DNA of 61,940 nt from Flavobacteriales bacterium UBA4110. GTDB taxonomy: Bacteria > Bacteroidota > Bacteroidia > Flavobacteriales > Weeksellaceae. Position numbers and translations under genes: made by a program. Numbering within the stretch: position 1 is the first letter of the stretch; each line of letters opens with the position of its first letter. The notes below the pieces were generated by a model. It was not told the DNA's origin, searched no databases, and saw only the letters and a program-made list of their open reading frames with translations. Where the stretch lies: positions 132,187 through 194,126 of the forward strand of contig DFXK01000003.1 of assembly GCA_002383165.1 (NCBI GenBank), written 5' to 3'. Below are positions 33,215 through 41,820 of this stretch, in pieces.

Positions 33215-34165
33215 ATGGACAAAATACCTAGTGTAGACCTGCGTGATTTCCTTTCGGACAACCCGGAACGCAAACAGAAATTTGTAAATGAAATCGGAAA
33301 AGCTTACGAAGAAATTGGTTTTGTTGCCTTAAAAGGACATTTCCTAGACGACCAACTCGTAGACAATCTTTATGGAGAAGTCAAAAACTTCTTTCAGCTT
33401 CCCACAGAAACCAAACAGAAGTACGAGATTCCCGGAATTGGCGGGCAACGTGGCTATGTAGGTTTTGGAAAAGAAACTGCAAAAGGCTTTAAAAAAGGAG
33501 ATTTGAAAGAATTTTGGCATTTCGGACAGTACGTTTCGGATGATTCAAAATACAAAAGCGAATATCCTGACAACGTCATTGTAGAGGAACTTCCAAAATT
33601 TAATCAAGTAGGTAAAGAAACTTACCAAATGCTAGAGAAAACTGGGAAATATGTTTTGAGAGCTTTGGCTTTGTATCTTGGACTTGATGAGTTTTATTTT
33701 GATGATAAAATCGCGGAAGGGAATTCTATCCTTAGACCAATTCATTATCCTCCAATTACTCAGGAACCGGATGATGCGGTAAGAGCTGCTGCTCACGGAG
33801 ATATCAATTTGATTACGCTTTTGATGGGTTCTCAAGGAAAAGGTCTTCAGGTTCAAAACCACGAAGGTGAATGGATTGATGCGATTGCAGAACCAGATGA
33901 GTTGATGATTAATGTTGGCGATATGTTGTCAAGACATACGAACAATAAATTGAAATCGACGATTCACAGAGTGGTAAATCCGCCAAGAGAATTATGGGGA
34001 ACTTCAAGATATTCAATTCCATTTTTTATGCATCCAGTAAGCGATATGCCTTTGAATGCATTGGACAATTGTGTGGATGAAAATAATCCAAAACTATATC
34101 CAGATGCAACAGCCGGAGAGTTTTTAAGAGAAAGATTGATTGAATTAGGTTTAATAAAAATCTAA
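33215..34165 (+). CDS. 2-oxoglutarate/Fe(II)-dependent oxygenase, isopenicillin N synthase family
   Basis: 316 residues from the ATG at 33215 (MDKIPSVDLRDF); the frame from 33167 reads through a non-protein-like stretch. The N-terminal domain (DIOX_N) is about 5-120. The catalytic jelly roll has the iron ligands H and D in AAHGDINLITLL and H in STIHRVVNP, with the co-substrate residues in RYSIPFF. The C-terminal end is complete. Members oxidise many small molecules, so the substrate cannot be named. A terminator follows. Confidence 0.9.
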   Translation: MDKIPSVDLRDFLSDNPERKQKFVNEIGKAYEEIGFVALKGHFLDDQLVDNLYGEVKNFFQLPTETKQKYEIPGIGGQRGYVGFGKETAKGFKKGDLKEFWHFGQYVSDDSKYKSEYPDNVIVEELPKFNQVGKETYQMLEKTGKYVLRALALYLGLDEFYFDDKIAEGNSILRPIHYPPITQEPDDAVRAAAHGDINLITLLMGSQGKGLQVQNHEGEWIDAIAEPDELMINVGDMLSRHTNNKLKSTIHRVVNPPRELWGTSRYSIPFFMHPVSDMPLNALDNCVDENNPKLYPDATAGEFLRERLIELGLIKI

Positions 34166-34185
34166 TTGGGATTATATTTAAAACA

Positions 34186-34217
34186 AAATACCGTTGGATT
34201 TTCAACGGTATTTTTTT
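34186..34217 (+). terminator. Terminator after the oxygenase gene
   Basis: The stem AAATACCGTTG (34186-34196) / CAACGGTATTT (34203-34213) with a T run beyond. Confidence 0.88.
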
Positions 34218-34295
34218 ATTTTGATTAGTAAAATCACTTCTATAATCAAAAAAATAGGCTAGACCAAATGCCTAACCTAAATATTTATTTTAAAA

Positions 34296-35048
34296 TTAAA
34301 TTTCTCTTTTAACGACTGCGACAGGATTCAGTTTGATTAATTTCATTTTATCCAAAAGAATCATAATGCAATAAGTAACGTCTATTTCGTGCCATCTCAC
34401 GCCTCCAAAATTTGCTCTTCCGCCGTGTTTGTGATGATTATTATGATAAGCTTCTCCCATCATCAACCAATCAAATCTTAAAAGATTTTTGGAAGTATCA
34501 GACACTTTGAAGTTCACATAACCGTAGATGTGACCAAACCAATTGATGATTACACCGTGGATTGGCGCCATCATATAAGCAACTGGCAACAATAACCATT
34601 GCCACCAAGCAGTTGCGAAGAAATAGAAGAATAGCGTGTACAAAACGGCCCAGCCAATTCTGGAACCCCACGAGCTAGCGAATCTGTCAAAAGCTTTCCA
34701 TTGCGGAACATTTTTGGTGAATTTGTCTTCTATTTTTGTTTTTTGCTCGTTGATTTGTTGGTAGATTTTTTTCGTTCTCCACATCATTGCAAAAAGATTC
34801 GCATCGTATTTTGGGGAATGTGGGTCTTTTTCTGTATCTGCATATGCGTGATGCAATCTGTGCATTACACCATAACCATAGGCGGAAAGATAGTTAGAAC
34901 CTTGTGTAATCCAAGTTAAAACATAACATAATTTTTCGCCAAATTTTGACATCTTAAACGTTTGATGCGCTGCATAACGGTGAAGGAAAAATGTCTGAAA
35001 AAATAAACCTGAGTACCAAAGTACTATGATAAAAATGATAACTGCCAT
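34296..35048 (-). CDS. Acyl-CoA/fatty acid desaturase
   Basis: 250 residues, short for the family but complete. Three His boxes are present: HRYAAHQ (about 24-30), HRLHHAYADTEKDPHS (about 63-78) and HNNHHKHGG (about 204-212). Hydrophobic segments lie at the N-terminus (VIIFIIVLWYSGLFFQTFF) and between the second and third boxes. It should place a double bond in membrane fatty acids, with diiron centre at the His boxes. It is a single gene followed, on the same strand, by tyrS upstream at 35089. Confidence 0.92.
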   Translation of the reverse strand: MAVIIFIIVLWYSGLFFQTFFLHRYAAHQTFKMSKFGEKLCYVLTWITQGSNYLSAYGYGVMHRLHHAYADTEKDPHSPKYDANLFAMMWRTKKIYQQINEQKTKIEDKFTKNVPQWKAFDRFASSWGSRIGWAVLYTLFFYFFATAWWQWLLLPVAYMMAPIHGVIINWFGHIYGYVNFKVSDTSKNLLRFDWLMMGEAYHNNHHKHGGRANFGGVRWHEIDVTYCIMILLDKMKLIKLNPVAVVKREI

Positions 35049-35088
35049 TATAAAAAAATGTAATTGAACTAATTAAGTATTTGTGAAT

Positions 35089-36384
35089 TTAGATTCCTTT
35101 TACAATGAAATAGTTTTTCTTTCCTTTTTGAAGAAGTAGAAATTTTCCATCAATTAAATCACTTTCGGAAACCGAATAATCTTCGCCAACTTTGGTTTTG
35201 TTAACGGAAATAGCGTTTCCTGTTAATTCTCTTTTAGCTTCGCCTTTAGATTTTAAGAAACCTGTTTTTTCTGATATTAAATCAACAATATTGCTTCCAA
35301 CTAATTCAGAATTTGCAACTTCTTTTTGTGGAACACCATCAAAAATTTGAAGGAATAGTTCCTCATCAAGACTTACCAAATCCTCTGCTGTAGATTGTCC
35401 GAAAAGAATTTGAGAAGCTTTCAAAGCTTTTTCATATTCTGCTTGTCCGTGAACCCAAACGGTTACTTCTTCCGCCAGTTTTTTCTGAAGTTTTCTTTCG
35501 TGAGCTGCAGTTTTATGTTCTTCAATCAAAGCTTCGATTTCTTCTTTTGGAAGGAAAGTGTAGAACTTGATGAATCTTTCTGCGTCGTCATCAGTGGCAT
35601 TCAACCAGAATTGATAGAATTTATAAGGCGAAGTTTTCTTAGCATCTAACCAATAATTCTCACCACTTTCAGACTTTCCGAACTTGGAACCATCCGCTTT
35701 TGTAATCAAAGGAACTGTTAAAGCGTAGGCTTCACCTTGCGCTTTTCTTCGGATTAATTCTGTTCCGGTTGTGATATTTCCCCATTGGTCAGAACCTCCC
35801 ATTTGCAGCTTCACACCATCGTTTTGGTAAAGGTGAAGGTAATCATAACCTTGTAAAAGCTGATAAGTGAACTCGGTAAAACTCATTCCGTCAACTCCAG
35901 AATCTCCGGAGAAACGTTTTTTCACAGAATCTTTTGCCATCATATAATTCACAGTGATGTGTTTTCCAATATTCTTAGCAAAATCCAGAAAAGTGAAATT
36001 CTTCATCCAATCGTAATTGTTGACAAGAATGGCTTTGTTATCGCCTTCTCCATCAAATTCTAAGAATCTGGATAATTGATTTTTCAGACAATCCACATAA
36101 TAGATTAGTGTTTCTTCGCTCAAAAGATTACGTTCCGCAGATTTTCCAGAAGGGTCACCAATCATTCCTGTTGCACCTCCAACCAAAGCAATCGGCTGAT
36201 GACCGTGCTGCTGGAAATGGGCAAGAATTTTGATTTGGATAAGGCTTCCGATATGCAAAGAATCCGCAGTTGGGTCAAACCCGATGTAAGCCTTGGTCAT
36301 TTCTTTATCCAGCTGTTCCTCCGTTCCCGGCGTCATATCAGAAAAAAGTCCGCGCCATTTTAGCTCCTCTATAAATGCATTCAT
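35089..36384 (-). CDS. tyrS: Tyrosyl-tRNA synthetase
   Basis: 431 residues. The class I signatures are DSLHIGSLIQ (HIGH) and KADGSKFGKSESGENY (KFGKS form of KMSKS). The tyrosine pocket includes YQLLQGYDYLHL and GGSDQWGNI, and the C-terminal S4-like domain ends in KVGEDYSVSES. It charges tRNA-Tyr. Transcribed toward the desaturase gene with a 40-base gap, so they may share a transcript. Confidence 0.96.
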   Translation of the reverse strand: MNAFIEELKWRGLFSDMTPGTEEQLDKEMTKAYIGFDPTADSLHIGSLIQIKILAHFQQHGHQPIALVGGATGMIGDPSGKSAERNLLSEETLIYYVDCLKNQLSRFLEFDGEGDNKAILVNNYDWMKNFTFLDFAKNIGKHITVNYMMAKDSVKKRFSGDSGVDGMSFTEFTYQLLQGYDYLHLYQNDGVKLQMGGSDQWGNITTGTELIRRKAQGEAYALTVPLITKADGSKFGKSESGENYWLDAKKTSPYKFYQFWLNATDDDAERFIKFYTFLPKEEIEALIEEHKTAAHERKLQKKLAEEVTVWVHGQAEYEKALKASQILFGQSTAEDLVSLDEELFLQIFDGVPQKEVANSELVGSNIVDLISEKTGFLKSKGEAKRELTGNAISVNKTKVGEDYSVSESDLIDGKFLLLQKGKKNYFIVKGI

Positions 36385-36894
36385 TATCTTAAAAAATTTC
36401 GGGCAAAGATAAGAATTACAAGTTGTAAATGGGTTTAACTTTTGAAATTCTTGAATGTGAAATGATATTTAGTTTCGGTTAATTGTTTTAAATTCATAAT
36501 ATATTATTAATAAATCATTATAATGATTTATATCATATTTAATCTGTGTTGTCGATAATTATCCCTAAGTTTGTCGTTAACACACGACTGAAGAAGGCGA
36601 TTATAATGCAAATGAGCTTAGATGTATAAAAATTTAAATAAAAAAGTATGTCTAATCCTTACTTTTTTTTTCTGTTCTTTAATGTATTCGCAATGGAGAC
36701 CAAGTGTCATTTATGATGATTACAATACTTATTGGACTTACCAAAATAACTCGGCAACTTATGTTACTGCACAAGATACCACTGGCTGTTTATAACGGGA
36801 ATATGTGGAGTTTTTGGAGTTATTAATAATTTCAAACCTTTTATTTTATTTTTTCTAAAGTTGATTTGAATATTAATCACGTAACTTTGCACGC
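36385..36894. other. AT-rich gap with a small gene remnant
   Basis: The first 260 bases look like regulatory/AT-rich sequence between tyrS and the next genes. From an ATG at 36648 a short frame starts with a T8 homopolymer; in the shifted frame CSLMYSQWRPSVIYDDYNTYW and TYQNNSATYVTAQDTTG follow to a stop at 36793-36795. This looks like a truncated secreted protein with a frameshift in the T run. I list it as a remnant, not a gene. Confidence 0.4.
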
Positions 36895-38280
36895 ATGAAT
36901 CAAGATACTATTTGTGCGCTGGCAACAGCTAACGGAATCGGGGCGATTGGAATCATCAGAGTTTCCGGAAATCAGTCTTTTGAGATTGTCAACAAGATCT
37001 TTGAAGGGAAGAATCTCGAAAAGGTAGATTCTCATACAGTTCATTACGGTTTTATTAAAGATGAAGATGAAACGATTGATGAAGTGATGATTTCTGTTTT
37101 CCATGCACCGAAGACATTTACAACTGAAAATTCCGTAGAAATTTCTTTCCACGGCTCGCCTTACATTGGTAAAAAAATTCTTGAAGCCTTAATTAAAAAT
37201 GGGGCAAGAATGGCGAAAGCAGGAGAGTTCACAATGCGTGCATTTATGAATGGCAGAATTGATTTGTCTCAAGCTGAATCTATAGCTGACTTGATTGCCT
37301 CCGAAAATGAAGCTTCCAGAAAAGTAGCCCTAAATCAATTAAAAGGTGGAATTTCCAACGAAATTTCATTCCTGAGAAATGACTTGCTGAACTTCACTTC
37401 TTTGATTGAATTAGAACTTGATTTTGCAGAAGAAGATGTCGAATTTGCCGATAGAACTGCGCTTAAATCGTTACTTTATAAAATAGAAGATAAACTAAAT
37501 TCTTTGATTGAGAGTTTCCAATACGGAAATGCAATTAAAAATGGAACTGCCGTTGCAATCATTGGAAAACCTAACGCCGGAAAATCTACACTTCTGAATG
37601 CACTTTTGAAAGAAGAAAGAGCAATTGTAAGTAACATCGCAGGAACCACCCGTGATACGATTGAAGAAATTCTCCATATCAAAGGTCACGCTTTTCGATT
37701 AATTGACACTGCTGGTTTACGCGAAACTGCTGACGAAATTGAAGCAATTGGTGTAAAAAAAGCTAAGGAAAAAGTAGAAAATGCTGAGATTTTGGTATAT
37801 CTGGCTGATGCTGGAACTGAAGATCTTTCCGAAGATGTAGAAATGATAAAATCTCTATTGAGAGATGATTTAAAACTGATTATCTGTGCTACCAAAATTG
37901 ATGAAGTTGTACCAACTCATTACGAAAAGTTAGAGCAGATTTTTAGAAATAATATCTCAACCGATTTTGATTTCATAAAAATTTCAGCTGTGGAAAACCA
38001 GAATATTCAGGATCTTAAAAACGAATTGTCTTCCTACGTAGAACATTTGAAATCTGAAGAAGGAAATGTCGTGATTACCAACCAACGCCATTACGAAGCT
38101 TTACGAAAATCCCTGAATTCGGTTAAACAAGTGGATGAGGCAGTGAGCTCACAAATCACAACAGAACTTTTAGCCTATGAACTGAGAAATGCGCTGGAGC
38201 ATCTAGGGGAAATATCCGGTGAATTTACAAACGATGAGGTTTTGGGGAATATTTTTAGTAAGTTTTGTATCGGTAAATAA
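36895..38280 (+). CDS. mnmE: tRNA modification GTPase MnmE
   Basis: 461 residues, normal size. The N-terminal TrmE domain (tetrahydrofolate-binding) is followed by helical segments and the G domain: G1 GKPNAGKSTLLNA, G2 GTTRDT, G3 DTAGLRET and G4 ATKID. The C-terminal FCIGK motif needed for the 5-carboxymethylaminomethyl-uridine reaction is intact. With MnmG it modifies wobble U34 of some tRNAs. Confidence 0.96.
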   Translation: MNQDTICALATANGIGAIGIIRVSGNQSFEIVNKIFEGKNLEKVDSHTVHYGFIKDEDETIDEVMISVFHAPKTFTTENSVEISFHGSPYIGKKILEALIKNGARMAKAGEFTMRAFMNGRIDLSQAESIADLIASENEASRKVALNQLKGGISNEISFLRNDLLNFTSLIELELDFAEEDVEFADRTALKSLLYKIEDKLNSLIESFQYGNAIKNGTAVAIIGKPNAGKSTLLNALLKEERAIVSNIAGTTRDTIEEILHIKGHAFRLIDTAGLRETADEIEAIGVKKAKEKVENAEILVYLADAGTEDLSEDVEMIKSLLRDDLKLIICATKIDEVVPTHYEKLEQIFRNNISTDFDFIKISAVENQNIQDLKNELSSYVEHLKSEEGNVVITNQRHYEALRKSLNSVKQVDEAVSSQITTELLAYELRNALEHLGEISGEFTNDEVLGNIFSKFCIGK

Positions 38281-38435
38281 ATATGCTTCCTCTAGTTTAA
38301 TGCCCCATTTTTTTAAAAGCACAAAATTTGGAATAATTAATTGGAACTGAAATTTACTCGATGGTTATCATTTAATAATCTCATTCTATAAAATAAGTAT
38401 TATTATTATTATTGATCTAATTGATATTAAATCAA

Positions 38436-39086
38436 TTAACTAGCGGAAATTTCAAGAATTTCATCAATGTTAAAGCGTTTATACTCAGAGTAAACATGCG
38501 AGTGGAAATCATTTAATTTTCTGAGTAATTCCAAAAGTTCGGCTTTTTCATTATTTTCGAGTTTTCCGGCAAGAATTCGAGACGTCATATTCACTTTTTC
38601 AACGGAACGGTGGAAATAATCTTCACCTTTTTCGGTGAGGTTCAAACGCTTGCTTCTTTTGTCTTCGCTGTCGTTCTTTTCTTCAATTAATCCATATTCC
38701 AGAAGACGCTTGATGATTTGAGTTCCGGTTTGTTTTTCGTGACCATTTCTTTCGATTAACTGAATTTTAGTCAGATTCGGTTCGTCCTTCAATCGGTAAA
38801 GGTAGGTGAATTCTTCATTGGCCAATTCAGGGAAATCATTCAAGCCCTTTCTAATTAATTGTCTGGAATATCGTCCCAAAAGCAGAACCTGTTTGCAGAT
38901 TTCATTTTCTGTAAAAGAAACCTGATGCTGTTCATTTTTAAAAAGTTTAGTTGGGCTCTCTTTTCGGTATTTTTGATCATTCAGCCAAAGACGGAAATCC
39001 TCCACATTAGAGTGAGGTTTATAAGCTTCGGAATTTTCAAATTCTTTAACCTGATGAAGCAGATCAATGAAAAAGTCAGTATTCAT
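38436..39086 (-). CDS. MarR-family transcriptional regulator
   Basis: 216 residues. A winged-helix domain (about 90-190) has NLTKIQLIERNGHEKQTGTQ as recognition region and wing LIEEKNDSEDKRSKRLNL. The N-terminal ~70 residues are a helical extension (FIDLLHQVKEFENSEAYKP). It lies at the distal end of the photolyase cluster, transcribed in the same direction. It could regulate the cluster, but no operator was identified. Confidence 0.88.
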   Translation of the reverse strand: MNTDFFIDLLHQVKEFENSEAYKPHSNVEDFRLWLNDQKYRKESPTKLFKNEQHQVSFTENEICKQVLLLGRYSRQLIRKGLNDFPELANEEFTYLYRLKDEPNLTKIQLIERNGHEKQTGTQIIKRLLEYGLIEEKNDSEDKRSKRLNLTEKGEDYFHRSVEKVNMTSRILAGKLENNEKAELLELLRKLNDFHSHVYSEYKRFNIDEILEISAS

Positions 39087-39170
39087 AGCGCAAATTTAAT
39101 CTAAGTATTTTAAATATTTTTTTATAATCTAATAAAGAGCTTTAAGAATCTAAATCCTCCAACGCTCCAA

Positions 39171-39869
39171 CTAAAGCTTAACACTTCCCATACCGCCATC
39201 AATTCCAAAAATCTGTCCTGTAATCCACGACGATTTATCCGAAACGAGGAAAGCCGTCATTTCCGCAATTTCTTCGGCCGTTCCCACTCTTTGCAAGGGA
39301 TGTCTTTTTGCGGAAGCGTCTCTTTTTTCAGGCGTTGCCAAAAGTTGTGATGCCAGATTTGTGTCCGTTAAAGAAGGCGCAATCGCATTCACTCTGATTT
39401 TTTGAGCCGAAAATTCTGCCGCCAGACTTTTTGTAAGACCTTCCACTGCATTTTTACTCGCCGCAATGGAAGCGTGAAAAGGCATTCCCAGTTTTGCCGC
39501 CACGGAACTGAAAAGCACAATCGAAGCTGAATTTGATTTTTTGAGATTCGGCAACAGTTTCTGAATTATTTTTACCGCTCCCAAAACATTAATCTCAAAA
39601 TCATTTCTAAAATCATCTACAGAAAGTCGGTTAAAAGGTTTTAAATTAATGCTTCCCGGTGCATAAATCAATCCGTCCACAACTTCCGGAAAGCTGATTT
39701 CATCTAAATTTCCCGAAACAATATCCATTGTGTGGAATTCGATATTCGGATGATTCAGTTCAGGATTTTCCGTTCTGGAAATTCCGATAATTTTGTTTTG
39801 TTCTGAAAGGATTTTTGCTGTTGCTAAACCGATTCCTTTCCCGCAACCGATGATGACGATATTTTTCAT
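39171..39869 (-). CDS. SDR-family protein lacking the catalytic tyrosine
   Basis: 232 residues. The Rossmann motif GCGKGIGLATA is at residues 8-18, and IYAPGS, the catalytic-serine region VLFSSVAAKLG and the C-terminal IFGIDGGMG are present. At the YxxxK position the sequence is HASIAASKNAV, so the catalytic Tyr is Ile. The photolyase-linked SDR group I know by eye has Val or Ile here, so this may be a family trait. An altered or purely binding role is possible. It starts 7 bases after the TIGR03643 gene. Confidence 0.88.
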   Translation of the reverse strand: MKNIVIIGCGKGIGLATAKILSEQNKIIGISRTENPELNHPNIEFHTMDIVSGNLDEISFPEVVDGLIYAPGSINLKPFNRLSVDDFRNDFEINVLGAVKIIQKLLPNLKKSNSASIVLFSSVAAKLGMPFHASIAASKNAVEGLTKSLAAEFSAQKIRVNAIAPSLTDTNLASQLLATPEKRDASAKRHPLQRVGTAEEIAEMTAFLVSDKSSWITGQIFGIDGGMGSVKL

Positions 39870-39876
39870 ACTTTAT

Positions 39877-40158
39877 TTATCTTTTAGAAATTTTATTATT
39901 GCTGATAACTCTTTGTCTGCTGCATTTAAAGCGGTTGATTTCTTCGCTTCTCTTTTTCAGATGTTTTTGGCTCACTCCCGAATTCACTCTTTTTCTCCAA
40001 AGCTTAAAACTCGATTTTTTCATCTCCGAACGCATCAGTTCAATCACTTCCGATTCACTGATTCCGAACTGAAATTGTATCGCTTCAAACGGCGTTCGGT
40101 CTTCCCACGCCATTTCAATGATTCTGTCGATTTCCTGTATGTTGAGGTTTTTTTTCAT
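39877..40158 (-). CDS. TIGR03643-family small protein
   Basis: 93 residues. It matches the small basic TIGR03643 family: IQEIDRIIEMAWEDRTPFEAI, FQFGISESEVIELMRSEMK and FKLWRKRVNSG. It is found beside photolyases/cryptochromes in many bacteria and has no known biochemical role. It looks like a compact helix-turn-helix-like protein. Followed by the SDR gene 7 bases later. Confidence 0.9.
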   Translation of the reverse strand: MKKNLNIQEIDRIIEMAWEDRTPFEAIQFQFGISESEVIELMRSEMKKSSFKLWRKRVNSGVSQKHLKKRSEEINRFKCSRQRVISNNKISKR

Positions 40159-40179
40159 TTTTTATTTTGATAAATTTTC

Positions 40180-40317
40180 AATCAATTGCGTCGGCCTTTA
40201 GGCCGATGTTGAAGTTTAATTTACAAAAGGCTTTAGCCGAAATATATTTTAAGTTTTGGCTAAATCCAACCATTTTATTTCTTTTTGCAAACGGGTTAAA
40301 ACCCGTTCCTATTGATA
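40180..40317. repeat. Dispersed repeat with hairpins
   Basis: ATCAAT (40180-40185) and ATTGAT (40311-40316) bound an element with the hairpins TCGGCCTTTAGGCCGA (40191-40206) and ACGGGTTAAAACCCGT (40291-40306). It fills the gap between the photolyase and TIGR03643 genes and looks like a genome-wide REP-like unit. Confidence 0.6.
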
Positions 40318-40341
40318 TTAAATTCTTTTATTTTTAGAAAA

Positions 40342-41820
40342 TCATTTCATATTCCCAATAACTTCCTTCGCTGTTTTAAAATGCTGTTTTCGCTTTTCCT
40401 CCGGCATTTTCTCCAATGTTCTCAGCATCATTCCCAATCTTGAATTTTTAGCAAAAAAATCTTTATTGTCATTAATAAAATTCCAAAACAGCGCATCCCA
40501 TTTTTCAGTCCATTCTCCGTCTGGATAATCGCTCATTTTTTTGATATAATTGCTTCCGCTGATGTACGGTTTCGTACTCATCTTTCCACCGTCTGAAAAA
40601 CTGCTCATTCCATAAACATTCGGAACCATTACCCAATCGTAAGAATCGATGAACATTTCCATAAACCATTGATAGACTTCATCCGGATTGAACTGACAAA
40701 GATTCATAAAATTGGCAAAAATCATCAGTCTTTCGATGTGATGCGCATAACCAGTTTTCAGGATTTTCTGGAGCGATCGGTCAATCGGGCGGATTCCTGT
40801 TTTGGCGGTGTAAAAAGATTCCGGAAGTTTTTTGTCGTGTTTCCAGTAATTTTTCTTCCGCTGATACGTTCCCTGATACACATAAACCCCGCGAACAAAT
40901 TCCCGCCAACCCAAAATCTGGCGGACAAAACCTTCCAGAGAATTCACCGGAATATCATTGTCTTTTGCAAACGTAATAGCTTTTTCCAGCACATTTTCAG
41001 GGGTTAAAAGTCCAACATTCATTAACGGTGAAAGCACGCTGTGATGCAGAAAATGCTCTTTTTCTACGATGCTGTCCTCGTAAACGCCAAATTCCAGAAA
41101 ACGGTTTTCCAGAAACTGATCCAGCCATTGTTCCGCTTCCATAAAAGTAGTCGGGTAGAGCTGTTCATCCGTAAGCGTGCCGTAATTCTTGGCGAAATGG
41201 TTTTCGGTGTATTGTTTGGCTTCCTCGTAAAATTCATTGTTTTTCGGGAAATGGATTGCAGGTGCATTTTTATTTTTCGGATATTTTTTCCGGTTTTCGG
41301 TGTCGTACGTCCATTTTCCGCCTAAAGGTTTTCCGGCTTTCATCAGGATATTTCGGGTGATTCTCTGTTGTTTGTAAAAATCAGTTTGATGATAGGCTTT
41401 TTTACCCTCAAAATAATCTTTCAGATCTTCCTTGGTATTGATGAAAAGCGGACTATCCAAAATTTCGAGTTCTAATTTGGTTTCCTTTAATCTTTTTTCC
41501 AGCCAGTTGTCACAAACATCGTTCGTTTTTATCGTTTTAAAACTATCTTTTTCGAGCTTCGGAATTAAATTTCGGATGTCCGAGAATTTCGATGAACTTT
41601 CAATATATTCAACCTCAAAACCTGCTTTTTTTAGTTCACTTTCATAAAATTTCATTGTTGCGCGGTGAAACGCAATTTTCTGTTTGTGAAATGAATATTG
41701 GTTAAAAAACAGGAATTCTTCCACCAAAAACAGAGGCTGACTTTTATCCAGATAATCCGTATCTTCAAAAAGCTGATGCGGAAAAATCAATTGGGCGGTA
41801 TGTTTCACTGTTTTAGCCAT
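40342..41820 (-). CDS. FeS-BCP/PhrB-type (6-4) photolyase-like protein without FeS cysteines
   Basis: 492 residues. The start (QLIFPHQLFEDTDYLDKSQPLFLVEEFLF in two pieces) and FAD region (GWREFVRGVYVYQG; GYAHHIERLMIFANFMNLC; IDSYDWVMVPNVYGM) match the cryptochrome/photolyase group that includes PhrB and FeS-BCP. In PhrB four Cys bind a [4Fe-4S] cluster near the C-terminus; here the matching region (STKPYISGSNYIKKMSDYPD) has none. It should repair (6-4) photoproducts or sense light. It overlaps cry-DASH by 16 bases. Confidence 0.9.
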   Translation of the reverse strand: MAKTVKHTAQLIFPHQLFEDTDYLDKSQPLFLVEEFLFFNQYSFHKQKIAFHRATMKFYESELKKAGFEVEYIESSSKFSDIRNLIPKLEKDSFKTIKTNDVCDNWLEKRLKETKLELEILDSPLFINTKEDLKDYFEGKKAYHQTDFYKQQRITRNILMKAGKPLGGKWTYDTENRKKYPKNKNAPAIHFPKNNEFYEEAKQYTENHFAKNYGTLTDEQLYPTTFMEAEQWLDQFLENRFLEFGVYEDSIVEKEHFLHHSVLSPLMNVGLLTPENVLEKAITFAKDNDIPVNSLEGFVRQILGWREFVRGVYVYQGTYQRKKNYWKHDKKLPESFYTAKTGIRPIDRSLQKILKTGYAHHIERLMIFANFMNLCQFNPDEVYQWFMEMFIDSYDWVMVPNVYGMSSFSDGGKMSTKPYISGSNYIKKMSDYPDGEWTEKWDALFWNFINDNKDFFAKNSRLGMMLRTLEKMPEEKRKQHFKTAKEVIGNMK

